Shown here: positions 8,919 to 15,646 of the stretch, piece by piece
How positions within the stretch are numbered: the stretch's first letter is position 1
Layout: each line of letters starts with the position of its first letter
Origin: Nitrospira sp.
GTDB lineage: Bacteria; Nitrospirota; Nitrospiria; Nitrospirales; Nitrospiraceae
Length of the DNA stretch: 64,000 nucleotides
NCBI GenBank assembly: GCA_020846195.1
Contig: JADLEJ010000034.1
Coordinates: forward strand, 62,001-126,000
Direction of reading: 5' to 3'
The notes under the pieces: model-generated
What the model was told of the DNA's origin: nothing
The model's input: only the letters and a program-made list of their open reading frames with translations
Database searches by the model: none
Made by a program: the position numbers and the translations under genes

Positions 8919-9866
8919 CTAGACATTGCCGTATCCCATGCCCGTCACAATGGTGTAGCACTTGGCCAATTCCTGGATGCCGCGCGCGAGCGGCCAGTCC
9001 GGCTTGAATCCGGTCGAGAGAATCCGTTCGTTCGAGACGATGTAATCCCGTTTGTCGGGATCCTCTCCGATGGGCGCTTCAAAAAAGACAAACTGGGGAA
9101 TGTGCCGCCTGATTTCCTGGCACAACTCCAATTTTGAGAGATTCGCGTCGTCCAGGCCGACGTTGTAGGCGCGATTCTTCATGCTGTCGAAATGATCGAT
9201 CGCATGGAGAAAGGCCTTCACGACGTCTCTGATGTGGATATAGTTCCGTTTGCAATGGCCTTCGAACACCACGACGGCCCGGTCATGCACCGCCCGCCAC
9301 ACGAAGTCGTTGACAAGGAGATCCATCCGCATCCGCGGCGATGCGCCAAAGACGGTGGCCAGCCGGAGCGTGATCGCGTTGCCGCGATCCAGCACAACGC
9401 GCTCAGCCTTGACCTTCGTTTCCCCATACAAACTGATCGGCCGCAGCGGCGACTCTTCTGTGCAAGGCACGCCTGGCTGCCCGATGCCGTATCCACTGTT
9501 GGTCACCGGAAAGATGATCTGCTGATTTAGCGACGCGAGCTTCGTCAACATGTGCACGGCTTCAAAGTTGATGCTGTAGGCCCCGACCCGGTCGCGATTG
9601 CACAACGGAGCCCCGACCAGCGCGGCAAGCGGAATAATGATGTCCGCATCGCGCAGGAGATCCGTGACCACCCGCTCATCCCGGCAATCTCCCCGCACGA
9701 CTTGAAACGTCTCGAAGGCACAGCAGTCCAGCAGGCTGTTTTGTCGATACAGAAAGTTCTCCAGCACGGTGACGCGATAGCCCCGGTCGAGGAGCTGCTT
9801 GCAGAGCACCGATCCAATATAGCCAGCGCCCCCGGTTACCAGTACATGTGGCTGTTGTGTCGTCAT
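8919..9866 (-). CDS. NAD-dependent nucleotide-sugar epimerase/dehydratase
   Basis: This 315-aa extended short-chain dehydrogenase has the NAD-binding TGGAGYIG (11-18), TNSGYG near 122-127, and the catalytic Y147xxxK151 (YGETK). The fold is that of UDP-glucose 4-epimerase and related enzymes, though slightly shorter. It starts at ATG 9866 with AAGGAG upstream at rather long spacing (11). It probably epimerises or oxidises a nucleotide sugar in the glycan pathway. Substrate is not predictable; a 4-epimerase or a reductase for an unusual sugar are equally possible. Confidence 0.8.
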   Translation of the reverse strand: MTTQQPHVLVTGGAGYIGSVLCKQLLDRGYRVTVLENFLYRQNSLLDCCAFETFQVVRGDCRDERVVTDLLRDADIIIPLAALVGAPLCNRDRVGAYSINFEAVHMLTKLASLNQQIIFPVTNSGYGIGQPGVPCTEESPLRPISLYGETKVKAERVVLDRGNAITLRLATVFGASPRMRMDLLVNDFVWRAVHDRAVVVFEGHCKRNYIHIRDVVKAFLHAIDHFDSMKNRAYNVGLDDANLSKLELCQEIRRHIPQFVFFEAPIGEDPDKRDYIVSNERILSTGFKPDWPLARGIQELAKCYTIVTGMGYGNV

Positions 9867-9881
9867 TGAAATGGCAACTCC

Positions 9882-10838
9882 TTAAGATTGATGGCAGAGC
9901 GGGAAAGACCCGCTTGAGACGCGTTCCCCTGACGAGGCGTGATCGGTAAACCAACGCACCGTCGATTCGAGACCGTCCCGAAGGCTGGTGAACCGGCAAT
10001 CGGGAAACCGCTCAGGAAACGTCATGCTGCGCAAGCGCTTAATCAACACGCCTTCGGGTTGCGTCGTGTCGAATACAATCGGACCTGCATAGCCCATGAT
10101 TGAGGCAATGGTTTCGGCCAAGGTTTGAATCGTGATGCCGCTGTCCGGAGCAATGATCGTCGTGAGCGAATCGCTGTTGCGCTGAACCGCCTCAACGGCG
10201 ATCCTGGCGACATCGTCGACAAAGACGAATTGACGCACCGCGCGGCCGCTGCCCCACACGACAAATGGAACCCTCGTCGTTTTGGCCGCCCAGCAACGGG
10301 TAATCAGCGAGCCCACCACATGGCCGCTTTCTGGGTCGAACGAGTCCTGCGGGCCATAGAACGTGACCGGCGTTAGCGTGGTCCACTGCCAGCCCGTTTC
10401 TTTCGCCACGAGGCGGATGTGGAGATCCAGCATGCGCTTGGCGTAGCCGTATCCCGCATTGCCGGCATAGGGCAGTGCGGTCTGCAGATCCTTTTCAGTC
10501 GTCGCCCGGTCGGGAAAGAGAGGAAAGGCGCAGCTTGAGAGAAAGGAGACCAGTCGCTGCACTCCAACGGAACGTGCCGCGGACAGCACGGCCGTATTGA
10601 TAAGCGTATTCTCCTCAAAGAAGCGGCTATTGTTCGCCGCGTTGGCCTTTACGCCCCCGACCACGCCAGCCAGATGCAGGATCTGTCCTGGGCGAATATC
10701 TTCAATCAACCGTTGCGCCACGCTGCGGTCGCGCAGGTCTCCGTCCGCGCGCGACAGGAAGATGGCATCAGGCCGAATCTTCCGGATGGCCAATCCCAGC
10801 AGGCCGGTTCCGCCCGTGACTAATAGCGGCCCTGTCAT
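9882..10838 (-). CDS. GDP-L-fucose/GDP-L-colitose synthase-like reductase
   Basis: This 318-aa short-chain dehydrogenase resembles GDP-fucose synthase (Fcl/WcaG) and ColC. It has NADP-binding GGTGLLG (9-15), the Ser region SSCAFP (101-106), the catalytic Y130xxxK134 (YGYAK), and the family-like segment VGGVKANAANNSRFFEEN near 60-77. Fcl/ColC epimerise C3/C5 and reduce C4 of 4-keto-deoxy GDP-sugars. It lies directly after the ColD-like gene, with start and stop overlapping as ATGA. That pairing favours the ColC reaction (GDP-L-colitose synthesis) over plain fucose synthesis. The C-terminal ~20 residues are not recognisable. Confidence 0.75.
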   Translation of the reverse strand: MTGPLLVTGGTGLLGLAIRKIRPDAIFLSRADGDLRDRSVAQRLIEDIRPGQILHLAGVVGGVKANAANNSRFFEENTLINTAVLSAARSVGVQRLVSFLSSCAFPLFPDRATTEKDLQTALPYAGNAGYGYAKRMLDLHIRLVAKETGWQWTTLTPVTFYGPQDSFDPESGHVVGSLITRCWAAKTTRVPFVVWGSGRAVRQFVFVDDVARIAVEAVQRNSDSLTTIIAPDSGITIQTLAETIASIMGYAGPIVFDTTQPEGVLIKRLRSMTFPERFPDCRFTSLRDGLESTVRWFTDHASSGERVSSGSFPLCHQS

Positions 10839-12031
10839 GCGGCCTCCAGTACGACCTGTGAAATGGTGGCGACATCGTCCGGCGTCAGGGCGGCATGGTT
10901 CGGCAGAAAGAAGCCGCAGTGATGAATCCGGTCGGCCACTGGGAAGCTCGCCGCTCCATACCGGTTGACCCAGAACGGGTGGAGTCCCAGATTGCCGGCT
11001 GAGAAAATACGGGTTTCAATCCCGCGCGCCACGAGCGCTTGAACGATCCGTTGGCGCTGCTGACGCGACTCCGCCAGCAAGCCGACCGAAATACTCGCGA
11101 CCTGGCTGTTCTTTGGGGGACGCTGGGCATAGAAACTGGAACTGAGGCGGTCCAGGTATCGGTCATGGTTCGCCCGGCGCTGTTCCGTCATCCAATCCAG
11201 CTTTTCCACTTGCCCGATTCCAATGAAGGCATTCAGGTCGGTCGACCGGAGATTGAATCCCGGCTCGTAGAAAACGAATGGAGAATGAAAGTCATCGATC
11301 TGGTATTGAGCGACCAGGGCGCGGTGGGCCGTGGGATCCAGATCCTTGCTCCACCCGTGACTTCGGAGCATCAGGAGCAGATCGGCCAGCCTGTTGTCAT
11401 TGGTCGAAACCATGCCGCCTTCTATCGTCGACATCTGATGGCCGAAGTAGAAGGAGAAACTAGCCATGTCGCCGAACGAGCCGACTTTCCTTCCATCGTA
11501 ACTCGCGCCAATGGCGGCGCAGGCGTCTTCCAGCAAGACAAAGCCATAGCGTTCTTTCAGCGCCATCATTTCCCGCATCTTATGCGGGACGCCCAATACC
11601 TGAACGAGCATGACAGTCTGCGGTTCATGTTGCTTCAAGAGCGCTTCAAGATGATTCAAGTCCAAACCGAAGGTGTCTGGGTCGGCTTCGCACATGATCG
11701 GCTCAAAGCCGAATTGAATTGCGGGCGCGATGGATGTCACCCAGCCTACGCTGGGCACAATGATTTTTTTATTCCGCAGGCGTCCGGAAGCCAGAAGCGC
11801 GTAATACATGAGCAGGTTCGCCGACGATCCTGAATTGCAAAAGACGGAGTGGGAAGCCCCCAGCCAGTGCGACCAGCGCGCCTCGAAGTCGGCGGTGATC
11901 GGACCTTTCGTCAAGCGAGGATAGGTCTGCAGCCATTCGACCAATCGATCGATGTCCTGCCGGTCGATGGTGTCGTACGCAAGACACCATCGAGGATTCA
12001 AAGTCTGCTGCGCTGCATGACGGCCTTCCAT
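10835..12031 (-). CDS. ColD-like PLP sugar 3-dehydratase (Lys replaced by His)
   Basis: This 398-aa protein belongs to the DegT/DnrJ/EryC1/StrS aspartate-aminotransferase fold. The segment that normally holds the PLP lysine reads SFSFYFGHQMSTIEGG, with His198 in its place. Lys-to-His replacement is known in GDP-4-keto-6-deoxymannose 3-dehydratase (ColD) and in the 3-dehydrase E1/RfbH. No Fe-S cysteine cluster typical of E1 is evident, and the length fits ColD. Such enzymes use PLP with glutamate to remove the C3 hydroxyl. It starts at ATG 12031 behind GAGGAG (8 bases) and heads the sugar operon. A GDP-mannose 4,6-dehydratase needed upstream in the pathway is not in the window. Confidence 0.78.
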   Translation of the reverse strand: MEGRHAAQQTLNPRWCLAYDTIDRQDIDRLVEWLQTYPRLTKGPITADFEARWSHWLGASHSVFCNSGSSANLLMYYALLASGRLRNKKIIVPSVGWVTSIAPAIQFGFEPIMCEADPDTFGLDLNHLEALLKQHEPQTVMLVQVLGVPHKMREMMALKERYGFVLLEDACAAIGASYDGRKVGSFGDMASFSFYFGHQMSTIEGGMVSTNDNRLADLLLMLRSHGWSKDLDPTAHRALVAQYQIDDFHSPFVFYEPGFNLRSTDLNAFIGIGQVEKLDWMTEQRRANHDRYLDRLSSSFYAQRPPKNSQVASISVGLLAESRQQRQRIVQALVARGIETRIFSAGNLGLHPFWVNRYGAASFPVADRIHHCGFFLPNHAALTPDDVATISQVVLEAA

Positions 12032-12086
12032 GACATATACTCCTCGCTGGTAGTGGCAATGGACTGAGTCCGGCGAAAGAGGTTAG

Positions 12087-12133
12087 TACAAGTTGTATGC
12101 CATCGATTCCGTCATGGAATCAGACAACTTGTC
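12087..12133 (-). promoter_or_regulatory. Twin 11-bp palindromes in colD-like leader
   Basis: Two near-identical perfect palindromes, TACAAgTTGTA (12087-12097) and GACAAcTTGTC (12123-12133), are 36 bp apart centre to centre, 56-102 bases upstream of the colD-like ATG. Between them lies a 6-bp inverted repeat (GATTCC 12104-12109, GGAATC 12116-12121). The whole can also fold as one nested stem-loop in RNA. Another dyad, GCGCA-AG-TGCGC, is at 12144-12155. The arrangement suggests paired operator sites or a structured leader. No bound factor is known. Confidence 0.45.
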
Positions 12134-12237
12134 GGGGAACTACGCGCAAGTGCGCAAGGCACCCGGCAAGATATGCCACGCAAGGAGGAAAGAAACGACA
12201 GGAGAAGAGGCTGACTGAAGATGTGCGAAAGGCCGGA

Positions 12238-12957
12238 CTAGTGAAGTGGAATCGGATCGGCGGCTTTCTGCGCGGTCCATTGTTCGATGGCCTGATGAAC
12301 GGACCCGCCCCACCCGCGGTATTCGATATATTCCATTTCTTGAAAGCGAAATTCGATACCAAGCGTCCAGGAGCCTTGCGCAGGCTCGGCACTTTTGACA
12401 AGCCCCGTCAAATTCGTGACGTGCCCGAGTCCGGCCAGTTCGAACTCCATGCGCAACGCGGTGCCGGTCCGCAGCCACGATGGCGCCTGCGGAACGATGA
12501 CGCTGCACCCGCCGGTACTCAGATTTTGAAGCAGCCCGCCGACAATGGCTGCCGACGGCGCTCTCCCCGCCGCAGAGCCATTGGCCCGCACAAGGATAAT
12601 CGGTTCGCTGGAAAGAACGCGGGTGTGTTTGCGCAAATGCATCTCTTCCACGGTTTGCGGAAAGGCGATGAAAAGCAGCGGCACCGGCGCGCTCAAACGG
12701 TCGCGAATTTCCGTGCGATACCCGACCAGCTTGCCGTCGTGGAGATAACTGACGGTGCATGGCGTTCCTGGCGGAATATCCACCCCACTGCCGACTTGCA
12801 GCGGCCACTCGCAGACCAGCCAGGCGTAGTCTTTCCATCCCAAAAGGGTCGATCCGTACATCCCCTTCTGCCCATTGAGCGTAATGGACAGTTTGAGAGA
12901 AAGGCCGACCGTGAGGAAGGATGCCGGCGTGGGTTGTGTCGCGATCACATCATTCAT
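12238..12957 (-). CDS. PilZ-domain c-di-GMP receptor, YcgR-like
   Basis: This 239-aa protein has an N-terminal YcgR-type beta domain (about 15-105) and a C-terminal PilZ domain. The c-di-GMP-binding arginines are in LRKHTR (R109, R113), and the second motif reads NLSTGG (145-150), i.e. N rather than D in [D/N]xSxxG, an accepted variant. YcgR-type proteins brake or bias the flagellar motor at high c-di-GMP. Its ATG at 12957 overlaps the stop of the HD-GYP gene (ATGA), so effector and presumed phosphodiesterase are co-translated. The flagellar regulon next door supports a motility role. Confidence 0.85.
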   Translation of the reverse strand: MNDVIATQPTPASFLTVGLSLKLSITLNGQKGMYGSTLLGWKDYAWLVCEWPLQVGSGVDIPPGTPCTVSYLHDGKLVGYRTEIRDRLSAPVPLLFIAFPQTVEEMHLRKHTRVLSSEPIILVRANGSAAGRAPSAAIVGGLLQNLSTGGCSVIVPQAPSWLRTGTALRMEFELAGLGHVTNLTGLVKSAEPAQGSWTLGIEFRFQEMEYIEYRGWGGSVHQAIEQWTAQKAADPIPLH

Positions 12958-14177
12958 GAAGGCCTCTGATCGAGATAGACGGTGGGATCGATGCCGGTGC
13001 TGACAGGATCGGTGACCGCCACGATCGATCGGCGCGCCGACCCCTCGGGTTGAGCCAAGTCGACGATTTCGGGATTCGACATCGTCGCATTGCCGTCGCT
13101 TTTGACCACAATGACAACGGGCTCAAGAGGCGTAGAGCGATTGATTCGGCTTACCACCGCGATTTCCCCGGTATTGAGCCGGACAACTGAGCCGACCGGA
13201 TAGACGCCGACAACCTGGATAAACCGCTGGACGAGCGTATGTTCAAGATGGCCTTTTTGCGAGATGAGATAGAGGAATTGGAGCGCTTCGTGCGCCGGCT
13301 TGGCTTTGTGGTAACAGCGTTCGCTCGTGATGGCATCGTAAATGTCCACGACGGCCGCCATCATCCCAAACTGGCTGAGATCGCACTTCTGGCGCCGATA
13401 GGGGTAGCCAGTCCCATCCACACGTTCATGATGTTCGAGCGCCGGCCTCAAGTAGCAGTCGGTCAATCCGGTCGTTTGCGAGAGAACTTCAGCGCCTCGC
13501 ATGACATGCTGTTTCATGATTTCGAATTCATGCGCTTCGTATTTGCCTGGCTTATTCAAAATCTCCAACGGAATCTTGGTCTTGCCGATATCGTGCAGCA
13601 AGGTGCCGACGCCCAGCTGATGCAAGGAGGTTTCGTCGATGCCCAGGTTCCGCCCGAGCGACAAGGCCAGTAACGACGTGTTGACGGAATGGAAGAACGT
13701 ATATTCGTCGAAATGCTTCAACCGCGAGAGGCTTGTCAGCGCGTCAGGATTCCGGATGACGCTGTCGGCCATCTCGGAGACCACCTGATTGACGGCATCC
13801 ATATTGATGTCGCGCCCCATGCGCACGTCGAGCATCGCTTCTTCGATGACATTTTTCGCGGCGGTATAGACGAGTTTGGCGGCCGGCAGTTCTTCTTCGA
13901 AGGGAATATCCGACTTTTCCTGAGGTACGGTGGCGACAGCTGGCGAGTCCCCAATTTCTGACGGCTCTTGAATCGCGGCTTCCGTCGCGGGCGAGTCCTG
14001 CTCAAGCTCGCCTGTAATATGGAGCGTCTGAACTCCGCAGGCTTTGAGTTGCTCGACCTGCTCCATTGAGGTCACCGCCATGCGATGGCGGAAAAATGGC
14101 GTTGCAAACCAGGAGCAGTCCAGCTTCTCAATGCGCATGCCTGGGCGAAGCTGAGTAATGTGAATGCGTGTAGTCAT
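12954..14177 (-). CDS. HD-GYP domain phosphodiesterase (minus-strand copy)
   Basis: This 407-aa protein starts with a DUF3391-type N-terminal domain (about 1-55, ITQLRPGM) and a spacer. The HD-GYP domain follows, with metal-binding HD at 195-196 (LLHDIGK) and HHERVDGTGYP at 249-259; all motif residues are intact. It should hydrolyse c-di-GMP. A ~95-residue extension with the VYPVGSVVRLNTGEIAVV motif follows, as in many HD-GYP proteins. The start MTTRIHITQL is set by alignment with the divergent paralogue at 14387. There is no clear Shine-Dalgarno before it. Confidence 0.9.
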   Translation of the reverse strand: MTTRIHITQLRPGMRIEKLDCSWFATPFFRHRMAVTSMEQVEQLKACGVQTLHITGELEQDSPATEAAIQEPSEIGDSPAVATVPQEKSDIPFEEELPAAKLVYTAAKNVIEEAMLDVRMGRDINMDAVNQVVSEMADSVIRNPDALTSLSRLKHFDEYTFFHSVNTSLLALSLGRNLGIDETSLHQLGVGTLLHDIGKTKIPLEILNKPGKYEAHEFEIMKQHVMRGAEVLSQTTGLTDCYLRPALEHHERVDGTGYPYRRQKCDLSQFGMMAAVVDIYDAITSERCYHKAKPAHEALQFLYLISQKGHLEHTLVQRFIQVVGVYPVGSVVRLNTGEIAVVSRINRSTPLEPVVIVVKSDGNATMSNPEIVDLAQPEGSARRSIVAVTDPVSTGIDPTVYLDQRPS

Positions 14178-14231
14178 GATTGACGGTTGCGGATATTCAG
14201 CCGGGTTGCACAGCGGTCGACGCTGGGTTCT

Positions 14232-14258
14232 GTATCGGAAAGAACACAGAAATTCTTG
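14232..14258 (-). promoter_or_regulatory. Sigma-28-like promoter for minus HD-GYP gene (weak)
   Basis: On the minus strand CAAG-N15-TCCGATAC resembles the FliA consensus TAAA-N15-GCCGATAA in spacing and -10 core. The start codon would be ~48 bases downstream of the predicted transcript start. The -35 is poor, so this is weaker than the plus-strand partner. Confidence 0.3.
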
Positions 14259-14293
14259 AGGAAGATCCGGTGAAAGGCGCATCGCCCAGTCGT

Positions 14294-14320
14294 TAAGATC
14301 GTCCTCCCAAAAACCGATAT
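14294..14320 (+). promoter_or_regulatory. Sigma-28-like promoter for plus HD-GYP gene
   Basis: TAAG-N15-ACCGATAT matches the FliA consensus TAAA-N15-GCCGATAA with exact spacing. The same ACCGATAT -10 occurs before csrA. The leader to ATG 14387 would be ~60 bases. Confidence 0.5.
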
Positions 14321-14386
14321 AACATGCGGGATCCTCTCGACATAGGCATGCCGAGCGGATCTTGGCAACCGAGGAGATGCGAATTC

Positions 14387-15646
14387 ATGAGCGGGACGAA
14401 ACGGATTTCTGTTGAGCAGCTAGTACCGGGTATGTTCGTCGTGGAAATGGATCTTCCGTGGTATCGCACACCGTTTCTCTTCCATAAACGGCTGATTCGC
14501 GATGCCGAAACGGTTGCGGTCATGAAACAGCATGGCGTCCGGCAGGTCACCATCGACACCGCGAAGGGGTTGGACGTGCAGGCGCCGGCGTCGTCTGCCA
14601 AACCAGAGGCTCCGGTGGCTGCGCTCACGGCCGAGGCTCCAGACAATGATGCACCGACGGCGCTCGATTCAAATCCCATGGACGACGCGCCCTATCAGAT
14701 TGCGGCCGCCTATGGAGAGACCCAAGAGACCGTGGAGCGCATCTTTGCCGATCTCGAGCGCGGAGTTCCACCGACCATCGCCGAGACCAAGGCGATCGTG
14801 GGGAACGTCATCACGCAGGTCTTGCACGACCGCAATGCCGTGCTGTTGCATAGCACCTTTCTCAAAGTGAAGCAGTTCGATCGCTCATTGGGCGCCCATG
14901 CGTTGGATACGGCGATCTTATCGCTCGTCGTCGCCGTCGAAAGCGGCGTCGATCCATCGTTCTACGAGCATCTGGGCATCGGCGCGCTCTTGCACGATGC
15001 CGGCTACGTCCGGCTCCCCCGCAATCTTGTCCGTAAACGCGATGAGTGCACGGAGCCGGAGCAGCGCCTGCTAGAACAACATGCCCAATTAGGCGTCGCG
15101 GTAATTGGAGAGCGGTCCGGCTTTCACCCCGAAGTCTGCCGCGTGGTGCTGGAACATCACGAGCGCTGCGATGGAAGCGGCTATCCACGGAAGATGATGG
15201 CTGATGACATCTCGCCGCTAGCCCAAATTGTCGGCATCGTAGACCTCTACGACAAGATGATCAGCCGCCGCGGCGGCCGGCCGGCGATGATTCCTCACGA
15301 TGCGGTCCGCCAATTGTTTCTGGTTGGCGAGCGCGGGCAATACCCCAAGCTGCTCGTCGAAGCGGTGATTCGAAGCATCGGCGTGTATCCCGTGGGAAGT
15401 CTCGTCCGGTTGAATACCGGAGAGCAAGCCGTCGTGGTTGGAGTGAATCCTGAACAGCGCTTGAAGCCGCAAGTGAAAATCACCGGTGGGCCACACGGCG
15501 AGTCCTATCCCAATCCCGAGCAGGTGGATCTCTCTCTCCCTTCGCAGGACAAGGTGTCGCGCACCGTCTTGCGCGTGCTGGATCCCATTCAAGAGCGGGT
15601 CAATATTGCCATGTACCTGGGCGATGCCATGGATCAGGCCGCCTAA
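14387..15646 (+). CDS. HD-GYP domain protein (plus-strand copy)
   Basis: This 419-aa paralogue of the divergent gene has the same layout: N-terminal domain (ISVEQLVPGM), spacer, HD-GYP domain and VYPVGSLVRLNTGEQAVV extension. HD is at 203-204, but the motif reads LLHDAGY, so the usual HDxGK lysine is Tyr. HHERCDGSGYP at 257-267 is intact. It may be an active phosphodiesterase or a modified one. The start is ATG 14387 with GAGGAG 10 bases upstream; an earlier in-frame ATG lacks this. Its stop overlaps the kinase start as TAATG, indicating coupled synthesis with the hybrid kinase. Confidence 0.87.
   Translation: MSGTKRISVEQLVPGMFVVEMDLPWYRTPFLFHKRLIRDAETVAVMKQHGVRQVTIDTAKGLDVQAPASSAKPEAPVAALTAEAPDNDAPTALDSNPMDDAPYQIAAAYGETQETVERIFADLERGVPPTIAETKAIVGNVITQVLHDRNAVLLHSTFLKVKQFDRSLGAHALDTAILSLVVAVESGVDPSFYEHLGIGALLHDAGYVRLPRNLVRKRDECTEPEQRLLEQHAQLGVAVIGERSGFHPEVCRVVLEHHERCDGSGYPRKMMADDISPLAQIVGIVDLYDKMISRRGGRPAMIPHDAVRQLFLVGERGQYPKLLVEAVIRSIGVYPVGSLVRLNTGEQAVVVGVNPEQRLKPQVKITGGPHGESYPNPEQVDLSLPSQDKVSRTVLRVLDPIQERVNIAMYLGDAMDQAA

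Noticed and set aside
12160..12185. TGGC...TTGC on minus resembling a sigma-54 promoter of the sugar operon
   Set aside because: The GG and GC are only 8 bases apart; sigma-54 needs 10.
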